This document shows, piece by piece, positions 1-9,688 of a DNA stretch of 64,000 bases (position 1 is the stretch's first letter; each line of letters opens with the position of its first letter). Origin of the DNA: JANRLF01 sp033762815. GTDB taxonomy: Bacteria; Bacteroidota; Bacteroidia; Chitinophagales; CAIOSU01. The position numbers were made by a program, and so were the translations under genes. The stretch spans positions 124,001 to 188,000 of the forward strand of contig JANRLF010000004.1 in NCBI GenBank assembly GCA_033762815.1, given 5' to 3'. The notes under the pieces are model-generated. The model did no database searches and had not been told where the DNA came from. It saw only the letters and a program-made list of their open reading frames with translations.

Positions 1-375
1 GATAACCTTTGCTGTGCCTTTTCCACCATTAATATCTATTGGTGTACCTAAGGCAACACTTGCGGTGGGCGATGATAGCTTGTACATGTTAATGTCAAAG
101 TCCATTACCTCCGCAATACTTTCCCCGTTTGCAACATCCAGTTCGGTTACATTGCTGTAAATGATGGTTCCAGCATTGTCCCATGTCTTGCCCGTCGGCA
201 AAAACACGGCATTCAAATCTTGGGCACTGGCGGCTGCCGCATCGTTGTGCCAGTCAGTAGGTGCCTGTAAATTGTAAGTGTATCCATTTCCTTGTATAGG
301 AGTGTTGTTTTGCGCATTTGTTCCTAAGGCTATCACCAACATCCCTGTCATCCAACCCATCGTCATCTTTCCCAT
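1..375 (-). CDS. Partial secreted protein of unknown function (N-terminal 125 residues)
   Basis: The reading frame is open from an ATG at 375 to the left window edge, so only the N-terminus is present. It begins with a short charged segment, a hydrophobic stretch (residues about 6-18) and a likely cleavage site after an Ala near residue 21 (motif TNAQN), which looks like a Sec signal peptide. The mature part is rich in Asn, Thr, Asp and Ala with no motif I recognise; residues 30-60 contain aromatic residues (TYNLQAPTDWHND) that could start a beta-sandwich domain. It is divergent from menE, with 171 bp between the two starts. Function unknown; the export prediction is the only supported statement. 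Confidence 0.6.
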   Translation of the reverse strand, partial: MGKMTMGWMTGMLVIALGTNAQNNTPIQGNGYTYNLQAPTDWHNDAAAASAQDLNAVFLPTGKTWDNAGTIIYSNVTELDVANGESIAEVMDFDINMYKLSSPTASVALGTPIDINGGKGTAKVI

Positions 376-472
376 TGCCTTCAATTTTTCGTTCTAGAAT
401 TATTAATATGTACGTGAAAACCCTTAGAGGGTTTCGGTATTAAAACTTGTGGTGAAGAGTTAAAAGCTTTTA

Positions 473-505
473 ATTGCCCGCTTTTACCTAATTGCAATAA
501 CTTTA
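473..505 (+). promoter_or_regulatory. Possible Bacteroidetes-type promoter upstream of menE
   Basis: An ATTG at 473-476 is followed after 21 bases by TAACTTTA at 498-505, close to the Bacteroidetes -33 TTTG / -7 TAnnTTTG pattern but with one mismatch in each box. It lies 41 bases before the menE start codon. Weak call. Confidence 0.25.
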
Positions 506-546
506 GCCAGCAGAACATGGCACAACTTTAATGCGTATTTAATCAT

Positions 547-1623
547 ATGGCGCAATTGATTATAAATAATACGGTCTTTTCTTTTGAAGCAATTGCCCAT
601 ATGCATCAAGAAGCGGTAACGGCATTGCCCGCTTGGCAACAGAGCATAGTTGCCTTTGTAAAAGACTGGTTCGCGGCCACACCTACTATAGAAGTAAAAA
701 CATCAGGTTCCACAGGAAAACCGAAGTTGATTCAATTGGAAAAACAATCAGTGATAAATAGTGCCTTGATAACGGCTAGCTACCTACAGCTACACAGAGG
801 CACCCAAGCCTTGCTGGCACTATCAGCAGATTACATTGCCGGTAAAATGATGCTGGCAAGGGCCATGGTGAATGAATGGGACTTGTTTTGCATTGAACCA
901 AGCCATATATCGCTACTGGGCCTCCCTCCCATTCAATTTACTGCCTTGGTTCCATTGCAAATTGCCCGGCTTGCTTCTAATCCACTAGAATTGGAACATT
1001 TGAAGCAAATTGACAAGGTCATTATTGGGGGAGCTAGTATCAGTGATGCTTTGCAAAAGTTATTGGCCGATTTTCCGAATGAAGTATATGAAACCTTCGG
1101 CATGACCGAAACCATAAGCCATATTGCCATGCGTAGGTTATCGGGCAAAGTGGCTCCCTATTTTGAAACGGTGGACACCAATATCATTCTTGGCCAAGAT
1201 GACCGCGATTGCCTGGTAGTGATAGCAAATGCACTGAATCCGCAGCCAATTGTAACCAATGACGTGGTAGAGATGGTTGACGAGCGTCGTTTCAAATGGC
1301 TGGGCAGGGTCGATAATGTAATCAATACAGGGGGGGTAAAAATTATTGCCGAAGAATGGGAATCGCGTATTGCAAGTGCTATCAAACACCGCTACATTGC
1401 TGCCGCCAAATCGGATAAAGAACTGGGCCAAAAACTGATATTGATTATTGAAAGCAACACTTATTCAGAGAATGAGTTGCAAGCATTGAAAGATGCTTTA
1501 TCGAAATTGCTTATCCGCTACGAAATGCCTAAGGAATACTATTTTATACAAAAGCTGAACGAAACGGCCAATCAAAAAATAGACAGGAAAGCCACTCTAA
1601 GAAGCCTAGGCCTTAGTGAGTAA
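547..1623 (+). CDS. menE: O-succinylbenzoate--CoA ligase (MenE-like, ANL superfamily)
   Basis: AMP-forming ligase that would activate o-succinylbenzoate with ATP and CoA in menaquinone biosynthesis, in the cytoplasm. Visible ANL motifs: the phosphate-binding loop TSGSTGKPK at residues 52-60, the adenylate-binding YETFGMTET motif near residue 180, the hinge region WLGRVDNVINTGGVKI near residue 255, and a C-terminal NQKIDRK segment carrying the expected catalytic lysine. At 358 residues it is shorter than typical ANL enzymes (about 450-550) and matches the compact MenE form common in Bacteroidetes, which lacks much of the N-terminal subdomain. The ATG at 547 gives a sensible N-terminus. Its 3' end overlaps the convergent protease gene by 11 bp. 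No other men gene is in the window, so the assignment rests on domain architecture. Confidence 0.85.
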   Translation: MAQLIINNTVFSFEAIAHMHQEAVTALPAWQQSIVAFVKDWFAATPTIEVKTSGSTGKPKLIQLEKQSVINSALITASYLQLHRGTQALLALSADYIAGKMMLARAMVNEWDLFCIEPSHISLLGLPPIQFTALVPLQIARLASNPLELEHLKQIDKVIIGGASISDALQKLLADFPNEVYETFGMTETISHIAMRRLSGKVAPYFETVDTNIILGQDDRDCLVVIANALNPQPIVTNDVVEMVDERRFKWLGRVDNVINTGGVKIIAEEWESRIASAIKHRYIAAAKSDKELGQKLILIIESNTYSENELQALKDALSKLLIRYEMPKEYYFIQKLNETANQKIDRKATLRSLGLSE

Positions 1624-2896
1624 CCATCACTTTCTTGCTGAAAGAAGCCTCCTTAGCAAATACCTTTACCAAATACAACCCACTAGCCGCATCCGCCAAA
1701 GGCATCCTTAACGATTTGCCATACATCCGTCCGGTACCTACTGCTTGCCCAGTCATTGAAAATATAGCAATCTGTTCCACTTCAGTATTTTCTGCTTTCT
1801 CCATGATTAGCATTTCCTGCTGGGCTGCATCATAGGCTATAGCGTAGTCTTTCGCCATAGTATATTCTTTGATGCCCACAGGCCATTGCCAAGTGCACAC
1901 ACCAGAAATTTGGATATTGCTGCGCGAAGTTTGTAAGGTGGAAAGCATCACACTCTTTTGCCCGCTAGTAAACATGTTCAGGCAGGCATCATTAGTATAG
2001 TCCATATAGTTCATGAACATATCGCCATTGGGGCCGTTGCCGCAGGAGATATGGGGAAAGCTTGGGCAACCATAATTACCAAACTCCGAGTTGGGAGTAT
2101 CAGCAATACCATCATCATCAGCACAACTACTGGTTCCGGGGTCATTTGTCGCACTCCAAGGGTGGTTGAGCCCTAACCAATGACCTACCTCATGGGTGGT
2201 GGTTCTGCCAAGGTTGAATGGGGGTTGCAAATTGCCCACCCTCCCAAAGTACTGATATCCTATCACCACCCCATCAATATCGGCATTATTACCGGGTTGG
2301 ATAGCATAACCCAATAAGGATGCACTGGCTCCGCCAAATTTCACGGTCCATATATTCAAATAGTACTCACGGTCCCAAATACTTCCGGGCTTTAAGGTAT
2401 TATCTACTTGTGTTTGGGTCCAAGTAAGGCGATTGCCATCAATTCTATCGATACCATTGGTAACATTACCCTCCGGGTCTCGCTCTGCCAAGCAAAAGTG
2501 CACTTCTATATCTGCAGCTACCGATTTGAACACACTGGGCGTGTTTACCGTATCGGCATTAAAGCGGCGGTAATCCTCGTTCAATACTTCAATTTGCGAA
2601 CGGATTTGTTCCTCGCTAATGTTTGTTCCTGAGTCAATCGGCTCTCCGTTATGCACCACATGCACCACCACTGGAATAGTGATAATAGTGCCCGTTTTTT
2701 CAGCAAAGGGATGGGCCAAACGATAGGCGGCCGCTTCATCCTTGGCCTGCTGTATTCTTTGTGCCAATGTTGGATCATTGTACAACAACTGCTGCTGCAC
2801 AGCAATGGTAGCGCATTTATCTTGGGCAGAAACAGATAATGAGGAGAACAGTAGCGACCAACTAAACAATGTGGCCGTAGAAAGAAAATAACGCAT
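1613..2896 (-). CDS. Secreted M43 (pappalysin-like) zinc metalloprotease with T9SS sorting domain
   Basis: Secreted zinc endopeptidase of the metzincin M43 family. A signal peptide ends near the Ala of SVSAQDK; the active site is HEVGHWLGLNH (about residues 235-245), giving three zinc-binding His and the catalytic Glu, followed by the Met-turn region in NYMDYTNDACLNMF. The C-terminal 70 residues (YAIAYDAAQQEMLIME to KKVMVTH) form a Por/type A sorting-like domain with the usual GLYLVKV pattern, so export by the type IX system is likely. I chose the ATG at 2896 (427 residues); an upstream TTG at 2908 is possible but less likely. The next gene (3005-7624) has a homologous N-terminal protease, so the two look like a tandem duplication followed by domain gain. 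Confidence 0.9.
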   Translation of the reverse strand: MRYFLSTATLFSWSLLFSSLSVSAQDKCATIAVQQQLLYNDPTLAQRIQQAKDEAAAYRLAHPFAEKTGTIITIPVVVHVVHNGEPIDSGTNISEEQIRSQIEVLNEDYRRFNADTVNTPSVFKSVAADIEVHFCLAERDPEGNVTNGIDRIDGNRLTWTQTQVDNTLKPGSIWDREYYLNIWTVKFGGASASLLGYAIQPGNNADIDGVVIGYQYFGRVGNLQPPFNLGRTTTHEVGHWLGLNHPWSATNDPGTSSCADDDGIADTPNSEFGNYGCPSFPHISCGNGPNGDMFMNYMDYTNDACLNMFTSGQKSVMLSTLQTSRSNIQISGVCTWQWPVGIKEYTMAKDYAIAYDAAQQEMLIMEKAENTEVEQIAIFSMTGQAVGTGRMYGKSLRMPLADAASGLYLVKVFAKEASFSKKVMVTH

Positions 2897-3004
2897 TGGA
2901 TTCAACAATCTTTAGAGCTAAGTGGATACAAGATAGCGTTTTCACGTAATGCTACCAAGAGCCATCAAACCAAGTACAAAGGGAAAGCAGAAACAGATGG
3001 TGGC

Positions 3005-6000
3005 TTAATCCAAACGCGTTATCTTTTTCACCAAGTTAAAATTGCTGCCACTAACTTTTACATAATAATTAGCTGATGCCTGTCTTGATAGGTCAATGAG
3101 TACGTCCTTATCCTTAACGTCAAATGCCTCCATATCAAACACTAATTCCCCTACCACGTTATAAACCTCTATGTTGTAGTCTTCTGGCTCTATGTTTGAT
3201 ATAGTAACATGGAAAATACCCTGATTAGGGTTCGGGTAAATTTGGATGGAAGGAACTGCCCCAGCTATGTTCAATAAGCCACTTACCATATCTACTAAAA
3301 TGGTATCATAAGCCCGGCAACCATTGGCATCTTCAACGGTAACATAATAGGTACCGGCAGCTAAACCAGTAACCAAATCACTGGAAGGCAAAGAACTATC
3401 TGACCATACATAAGTGAATGGTGCTAAGCCATTCTGTACTTGCAGACTGATAAGACCAGTGCCCGTAGCACTTGTATCTGCTTGAGAGGTATGCACTATT
3501 TGCAATTCGGGTTCTTTAACAATCGCAGCGGAAGCAGATATGGTGCAGCCATTAGCATCAGTTACCGTTAGGCTATAAGTTCCCCCATTTTCAAAAGCAC
3601 CCACAGGCGTTGTGGTGCTATCGCTCCACAAGTAGCTATAAGTTGGCGTGCCCCCTTGAAGGGTGGGGGTGATATAGCCCAGTTTTGAATTGCAATCTAT
3701 GTCTTGGGTAGCAACATTGCTTATAATTAGCTGGGGTAATTGGTCAATGGTAAAGGTATCTGCAAGGGTACAACCATTCGAGTCGATAAATTCATAAGCA
3801 TAGCTGCCTGCTGCTAAATCGTTCAATTGGGTGCCGATACTGCCATTGCTCCATGTCAGGTTGTAAGGGACAGAAGACACTACATTCAGCGCAATCTCAG
3901 CATTGTTGTTTCCAAAACAATCCATTTGCCTTACTAGCGGAGAAATTTGCGGAGCAGGTATTGATGATACCGTCACATTTGAGGAAACCTGACAGCCAAC
4001 CGCATCGGTAACCGTTAATAAATAGTTGCCAGCACTTAAGCTGTTCAGTGATGAAGCTGTATTGTTGTTGCTCCAAAGGTACTGGTAGGCCCCAGTACCG
4101 CCATTGACTGTTGCCGTGATACTAGCATTGGAATTACCACAGGTGGCATCCATTTTTGAAATGTTGATTTGAAGTTGAGTAGGCTGGCTAATAGTTGTTG
4201 AGGCAGTAGACTGGCAATTATTTTGGTCAATCACCGTAACCGTATAGCTGCCGGCCGCAATACCTGTTAAACTGCTTCCACTCGAACTATTAGACCATTG
4301 ATAGGTGAATGGACCTACTCCACCCGTTAAGGTAGCATCTATACTACCATCATTAAGTCCAAAACAACTTGGGCTTACCGTATTCAACAATACAGCGGGA
4401 GCACCAATATCATTGACATTGATAACTGCGGCATTGCTACAGCCCAAAGCATCTGTAACTGTAAGGGTGTAAACTCCTGCTGCCACTCCGCTGATAGCAT
4501 TGCCATTGCTGCCAGTATTCCAAACATAACTGTATGGGCCTGTTCCGCCCGATACAAATCCAGATGCGGCCCCATCGGCATTACCACAAGTGGCATTGCC
4601 TACAGTGGCACTAATTTGTAAGGGAACTGGCTCAGCAACAATCGCTTGCTGAACCGCTGAACAGCCATTGGCATCAGTAACGGTCAGGGAGTAACTACCA
4701 GCAGTTAAATTTTGTACTAAGCTGGCAGATGCATTGTTTGACCACAGATATACATATGGCGATTGCCCACTGCTAATACTTGCACTTATACTACCATTGG
4801 CACTACCAGAACAACTGGCATCCGTTACATTTAAGTTTATCGAAGGGTTAGTACCACTGCTAGGTACGGTAACTAGGGCCGATGCCTGGCAACCATTGGC
4901 ATCTGTAACGGTAACCCCGAAATTGCCCGCTATTAAATTATTGACGGATGAGGCTATGGAACCTGCACTCCAGAAATAAGAATAAGGAGCCGTTCCCCCA
5001 CTAACCGCTACTGCTGCAGAACCATTGTTTCTACCACAAAATGCGGGTGTGGTAGAAGGGGTCAAGCTAATGCCCGCCGATCCGCTTACGGAAACACTGC
5101 CTGATACCGTACAACCGTTTGCATCAGTAACTGTAACTGTAAAAAGACCAGCAGGAAGATTACTAATAGTGCTGCCTGTTCTACCACCTGTCCAAGCAAA
5201 AGAGTATGGAGGTGTTCCACCAGCAGCCGTTGCACTTGCGGAGCCATTAGCATTGCCACAAGAAGTAGCTACTGCACTTGGGCTAACAATGATTGCGTTA
5301 GGCTGTGACACTGATGCCGAGCTAGTAATTGAACACCCATTGGCATCAGTAACCGTAACTTGATAGGTGCCCGCCGCTAAATTGTTGGCAGTGGCCGTTG
5401 TTTGTCCATTGCTCCATAAAAAAGTAAAGGGGCTGCTGCCAGCATTAACCGATACTGTAGCCGAGCCATTACTAGCATTATTGCACAAGGCATTGCTTGC
5501 CGTTGTACTGGCTGCAGGCAAAGCGTTTACGGTGATGTAATTGTTCCTGATTAAAGTATCGCTGCCATTGGCATTGCTAACAATCAAGATTACGTTATAA
5601 GTGCCGGGCGCGGTATAACTTACCTGCGGGTTAGTGGCGGAAGAAGTTGCAGGTGTACCACCTGGAAATTGCCAAACCCGTGAAGTAATTCCGCCTGATG
5701 AACTGTCAATAAATGAAAAGGCAGCACCAACACAATTACTGGTTCTATTGGCACCAAAATTCGCCACAGGTGGATTTACCACCACACTTTGCGAATCCCT
5801 GATACTGAACATGTCCAAAGCAGCTTCAACTAAATGGCCTGAACTCGATAAATCCGCAGTTTCCAAAATGAAACGCATGTTATTGCTAGGAGTTATAAAA
5901 TCCCTTATCCGATAATCGCGAAAAACCCATTGGTTAGTGTTGGCATTAGCCACCGTTAAACGCTCCAACAAAACGGTAGTGGTACCGTTACTGATTCTAA

Positions 6001-7624
6001 TAAACAGGGTATCATTAGGTGTACCCGAACCCCCTGCATTATAAAACCACCTATAAAAACTCAAATAGGGATTGGAATATGCGCTTAAGTTAAAGCTAGG
6101 GGAAGTGAGAATGGTATTGCCATTATCCACATCATCGTTACCCGCCGTACCTCCTGCATTTCCAGTTACATAAGCATCCGGGCCCAAATCAATGGATACA
6201 TCGGCACCCGGGTTACTGGCTGCTGAACCATTCAAGGTACCGATGGGGGCACCTCTCTCCCATTCCCCGCTTGCGGCTGTGCCAGATTCCGCCCAGCCAA
6301 AATCAAGTACAAAGTCATCATAGTATCCCGTAGGTAAATCAATGGTAACGGGGCTTAAAGGAGCAACCAATGACCGATTTGCCAAAACCTGAGTTCGGTA
6401 GCCCCATTGTCCGCCATAGATATTATATGTTCCTTCAAATACGGTGATACTAAAGTTTCCAAATGCATCTGTAGTAGCGTTGTAATTGTAATTGCTTCCA
6501 ACACCAATCAACCTAACCTTGGCATTAGGGATGCCCACCAAGGTATTTATATCCCTAACCTGGCCTGTAAGTGTAATTTGGTTACGTACTTGGCAAACGG
6601 TTGAGTTAAGCAACTGTACCCTACGTGGGCTGTTGGCCATTACGGTAAGCATCCTATCCTTTTGGTCCTGTGTGAAGATATTCATGCAGGCATCATTGGT
6701 ATAGTCCATGTAGTTTTGCACCATATCGGTAGTTCCGCATGATACGTGGGTGGTAGGGCATCCCCTGTTGGCAGCATCCGATTCAGGGGTATCATTACAG
6801 TAATCGTCCACCCCACATCCACCGTCGCCCCAAATATGCCTAAGGCCCAGCCAATGCCCCACCTCATGGGTCGCTGTACGTCCACCGTTCCAAGGGCTGC
6901 TAACGGAACCCGTTGTGCCAAAGGCATCATAATTCACTACCACCCCATCCGTGGTCGCATCTTGTGCCCCAGTGGGCATGCCTGCCAAGCCCGAACCTTC
7001 AGGAAACTGGGCATAGCCCAACAAGGAACTGGTGCTTCCGAAATCGCAAGTCCAGATATTAAAGTACTGGTTAGGGTCCCAAATAGTAGCCGGTTTCACA
7101 TCATTGTCAATGTCCGAAGTATTGGGCCATGATGCCACCCCTAGGTTTACCCTATCAATACCGGGCTCTGGCATCAAATTACCGTTAGGATCTACCAAGG
7201 CCAAACAAAACTCAATCTCCACATCAGCTGCCACTGGGCGAAAAGCAGAAGGGGTGTTTACCGTATCCGCATTCAATCTTCTAAAATCCCTGTTCAATAC
7301 GGCAATTTGCGAGTTAACTTGCGCTTGGCTGATATTCTCGTTGCTCCCTACCGCATCGCCATTGTGAATAACATGCACCACTACTGGAATGGTAATCACT
7401 GAACGCCTTCCCGTCAAAGATTGCTGTTTGAATTGTGCGATACGAGGCTGCAGCCATTGTTCAAAATCATCCAGGCTGGGTGCGCCTACCACTTTGCTCC
7501 TACGCAGGGTATCCATAGGCATGGTAGCACAATGGCCATCATGTTGCTGGGCATATGAAACGGTTGACAATAGAACAGTTGCCAACAAGATAAATAGATG
7601 CTTACTTGTTAATGAAAGGCGCAT
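3005..7624 (-). CDS. Large secreted M43 metalloprotease with PKD, ten SprB-type repeats and T9SS sorting domain
   Basis: A 1539-residue exported protein. Order of parts: signal peptide (ends near SYAQQ, residue 25); M43 zinc protease with HEVGHWLGLRH at residues 253-263 and the NYMDYTNDACMNIF Met-turn; a carboxypeptidase-regulatory-like beta domain (about 350-410, motif ITLTGQVRD); a region resembling an adhesion/MAM-like jelly roll (about 430-610); a PKD domain (about 615-700); then ten SprB-like repeats of about 75 residues, each ending in a variant of TVTDANGC; finally a type A sorting domain (IQIYPNPNQGIFHV...). SprB repeats occur in gliding adhesins and other surface proteins, so the enzyme is probably held at or released from the cell surface. 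Its protease domain closely resembles the 427-residue neighbour downstream. Confidence 0.92.
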   Translation of the reverse strand: MRLSLTSKHLFILLATVLLSTVSYAQQHDGHCATMPMDTLRRSKVVGAPSLDDFEQWLQPRIAQFKQQSLTGRRSVITIPVVVHVIHNGDAVGSNENISQAQVNSQIAVLNRDFRRLNADTVNTPSAFRPVAADVEIEFCLALVDPNGNLMPEPGIDRVNLGVASWPNTSDIDNDVKPATIWDPNQYFNIWTCDFGSTSSLLGYAQFPEGSGLAGMPTGAQDATTDGVVVNYDAFGTTGSVSSPWNGGRTATHEVGHWLGLRHIWGDGGCGVDDYCNDTPESDAANRGCPTTHVSCGTTDMVQNYMDYTNDACMNIFTQDQKDRMLTVMANSPRRVQLLNSTVCQVRNQITLTGQVRDINTLVGIPNAKVRLIGVGSNYNYNATTDAFGNFSITVFEGTYNIYGGQWGYRTQVLANRSLVAPLSPVTIDLPTGYYDDFVLDFGWAESGTAASGEWERGAPIGTLNGSAASNPGADVSIDLGPDAYVTGNAGGTAGNDDVDNGNTILTSPSFNLSAYSNPYLSFYRWFYNAGGSGTPNDTLFIRISNGTTTVLLERLTVANANTNQWVFRDYRIRDFITPSNNMRFILETADLSSSGHLVEAALDMFSIRDSQSVVVNPPVANFGANRTSNCVGAAFSFIDSSSGGITSRVWQFPGGTPATSSATNPQVSYTAPGTYNVILIVSNANGSDTLIRNNYITVNALPAASTTASNALCNNASNGSATVSVNAGSSPFTFLWSNGQTTATANNLAAGTYQVTVTDANGCSITSSASVSQPNAIIVSPSAVATSCGNANGSASATAAGGTPPYSFAWTGGRTGSTISNLPAGLFTVTVTDANGCTVSGSVSVSGSAGISLTPSTTPAFCGRNNGSAAVAVSGGTAPYSYFWSAGSIASSVNNLIAGNFGVTVTDANGCQASALVTVPSSGTNPSINLNVTDASCSGSANGSISASISSGQSPYVYLWSNNASASLVQNLTAGSYSLTVTDANGCSAVQQAIVAEPVPLQISATVGNATCGNADGAASGFVSGGTGPYSYVWNTGSNGNAISGVAAGVYTLTVTDALGCSNAAVINVNDIGAPAVLLNTVSPSCFGLNDGSIDATLTGGVGPFTYQWSNSSSGSSLTGIAAGSYTVTVIDQNNCQSTASTTISQPTQLQINISKMDATCGNSNASITATVNGGTGAYQYLWSNNNTASSLNSLSAGNYLLTVTDAVGCQVSSNVTVSSIPAPQISPLVRQMDCFGNNNAEIALNVVSSVPYNLTWSNGSIGTQLNDLAAGSYAYEFIDSNGCTLADTFTIDQLPQLIISNVATQDIDCNSKLGYITPTLQGGTPTYSYLWSDSTTTPVGAFENGGTYSLTVTDANGCTISASAAIVKEPELQIVHTSQADTSATGTGLISLQVQNGLAPFTYVWSDSSLPSSDLVTGLAAGTYYVTVEDANGCRAYDTILVDMVSGLLNIAGAVPSIQIYPNPNQGIFHVTISNIEPEDYNIEVYNVVGELVFDMEAFDVKDKDVLIDLSRQASANYYVKVSGSNFNLVKKITRLD

Positions 7625-8185
7625 AAGAAGTTATTGAGGCGATGTAAGGTGAATACAACGCCTATTTAAGTATTTAGTTTAGCCTGATGACCATCCTAAT
7701 CATATTATACTGCCCGCCAATCAATTTCCCATAGTAATATGCCGAAGGAAGTTAATCGATGAAGATGCTCCCGTCCTTCATAGATGCTGCTTGGGTACCC
7801 GTAAAAGGCTGACATCTCTCTTTTGCCCTCGCTTCTAAAATAGACGTGTAACCAACAATCTACACTCCAAAATCCATTTCTACTTAACGGAAACAAACCA
7901 TCAGCATCAAGATGCAAATTAAGCAATAAATTTTTCCCAAGGAAAGGCGGTGTTGCGGTAGGTTGGGAATGGCATATTGGAAAGGTTTTGCATAAAGCAA
8001 GAAATTACTAGAAGTTGGGGCTTAGGATAACCCATTCAACTGAGAGCCAACTAAATAAAAACAGCTAAAAGGTACAAGTAGTAAAAAAAGTATATCTTGG
8101 GAACTAAAATAGGATTTCGGTCAACCGTGGTAAATGGAAAAGCATGGGTGGCACAATACAGCATATAGAAACCAACTTCATTAAC
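7625..8185. other. Intergenic stretch of about 560 bp without a supported gene
   Basis: Nothing convincing is seen. A minus-strand frame at 7705-7926 (73 codons, TTG start) is open but lacks a good start or any recognisable motif. The phrase TATACTGCCCGCC at about 7697 recurs at 13329 and, with one change, at 14132 in the icmF 3' end region, which may be a short dispersed motif. Confidence 0.4.
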
Positions 8186-9214
8186 ATGAAACACCTACTA
8201 ATAATTGCGTTTACAGTATTGGCAATGACCGCAAGCAGTCAAACTACCACCGGCGGACTACTCCTTACCAAGGGAATGACCATCGAAAGCGAGATTATTG
8301 GCTACAAAACACCATTACTTTTAGATGGCGTAAAATGGATTAAAATGAAGCCCAAAGAAAAGGCAGCGACTGTTATAAAATTCAATGATGACGTTGCATC
8401 GGGCAAAATAGTACCAACAAGCAAAACACCTGTTCCGACAATAATCAAGGAGGTGACCGATGCAAATGGTTCAATGGTCTATACCGGAACAACAAGGATT
8501 GGAGTCACGGATTATAAACTCACCCTTAAAGTGGATAACGACACGGTACACTATTTGCTTAATGATGGTTTGCCATTTCCAATTCCTGGTAAAAATAACG
8601 ACACAATAGGTATTTGGTGTTTTGGTGTAAGGCACTTTCCCAAGACCATCGAAGTGGGCTCATTCCTCCCTGGCTATATCAATGAAATGAATTTGTTTCC
8701 GACCGACCTAAAGACAAGCCGTAGAGAGTACTTCAACTTCGATGCGGGTACTGGTTATAGCTATTCCGGTTTTGTTACCGTACGAAAAACAAGGACGATG
8801 CAAGTCAATTCCATTACCATCAACACCCCTTATTATGTTGTTGCAAAAGAGGAAGTAGAAGTTGCAGGCAAAAAATACACAGCATACAAACTTCTTAATG
8901 AACAATTATCCAAATCCAATATTAACACTGTGGTTAAAGACGACCCCAGTATCTATTTTGATAATAAAGCTATTAGTGATGCTATCAAAGATTATCTGGT
9001 AGATAGAGGAAGAGGATGGGACACGCCCGAGAAAAAAGCTGAAATCTTAGAAAAGATGCAATCGCAAACAGGAATGGCAACCAATGAGCAAGGTTACTTA
9101 GTTAATCTTCAAGAAAATTGGTACGTGCCAGAGTTAGGGCTCATTGTGAAATCACGTTACTTTGACGGCACTGGCGCATTGCAAATGGAAAGCAGCATAA
9201 CCGCGATTAAATAA
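8186..9214 (+). CDS. Secreted protein of unknown function
   Basis: 342 residues from the ATG at 8186, which begins a clear signal peptide (MKHLLIIAFTVLAMTASSQ). An upstream in-frame ATG at 8144 would add 14 residues before the signal and is unlikely. The mature protein is beta-strand rich with many Thr, Lys and Asp residues, contains a central segment on alternating hydrophobic strands, and has a helical C-terminal portion (about residues 270-310, DAIKDYLVDRGRGWDTPEKK). There are no transmembrane segments after the signal, no Por sorting domain and no catalytic motif I recognise. It stands alone on the plus strand between repeat-bearing spacers. Similar lone secreted proteins of this size are frequent in Bacteroidetes, but no role can be given. 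Confidence 0.75.
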   Translation: MKHLLIIAFTVLAMTASSQTTTGGLLLTKGMTIESEIIGYKTPLLLDGVKWIKMKPKEKAATVIKFNDDVASGKIVPTSKTPVPTIIKEVTDANGSMVYTGTTRIGVTDYKLTLKVDNDTVHYLLNDGLPFPIPGKNNDTIGIWCFGVRHFPKTIEVGSFLPGYINEMNLFPTDLKTSRREYFNFDAGTGYSYSGFVTVRKTRTMQVNSITINTPYYVVAKEEVEVAGKKYTAYKLLNEQLSKSNINTVVKDDPSIYFDNKAISDAIKDYLVDRGRGWDTPEKKAEILEKMQSQTGMATNEQGYLVNLQENWYVPELGLIVKSRYFDGTGALQMESSITAIK

Positions 9215-9377
9215 CCTTCTTGCTGCATGTTTGGCACAAGAAGGCCAGTCCGCTATTCCATAGCGGCATTCTTGCGCTAGTTGGGGGTGAGTGATGAGCC
9301 CTGCTATTTTAAACCCACAAGATTCAAGGATTCCATGTAAACCTTTGTAGAATATACTATACAAAAGAAAAAAATAT

Positions 9378-9408
9378 TTTGTTGATAAATAATTTGGTAG
9401 TAACTTTG
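9378..9408 (+). promoter_or_regulatory. Bacteroidetes-type promoter
   Basis: TTTG at 9378-9381 and TAACTTTG at 9401-9408, separated by 19 bases, match the Bacteroidetes -33/-7 consensus exactly. It sits 35 bases before the small gene at 9444 and would start transcription near 9415. Confidence 0.6.
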
Positions 9409-9443
9409 CATCCGCTTAGATTTGAAAAACCAATGACCAAAAC

Positions 9444-9647
9444 ATGCCTACTCGCATAGATGATATCAATAGAATTATGGCTAATATTGTCCAAACCGAT
9501 ATTAACACTATTTATTTGAAGGAGCGGCAAATTATTCACAAAGAAAACCACGAAAAAGCTATTTGCGATAAGGTCGATTTCCTAACAAAGGAAATATCAC
9601 TTAGTGCTGCCAAGTTGGTAAATCTATCCCTAGATAGCAACAAGTAA
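9444..9647 (+). CDS. Small hypothetical protein, 67 residues
   Basis: A 67-residue, probably helical protein with a mixed-charge, coiled-coil-like sequence (IDDINRIMANIVQTDINTIYLKERQIIHKENHEK). It has a well-placed promoter 35 bases upstream and is followed 41 bases later by the 205-residue gene on the same strand, so the two may form one transcript. No family is recognised. It is short, and its existence rests on the promoter, the reading frame and the sensible amino-acid composition. Confidence 0.5.
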   Translation: MPTRIDDINRIMANIVQTDINTIYLKERQIIHKENHEKAICDKVDFLTKEISLSAAKLVNLSLDSNK

Positions 9648-9688
9648 TTTTTTTTTCTATCGCTCCATTATTGAACCTATGATATGGT

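Noticed and set aside
7705..7926. 73-codon minus-strand frame in the spacer after the large protease gene
   Set aside because: TTG start, no recognisable motif, no supporting neighbour; could be a decayed fragment.
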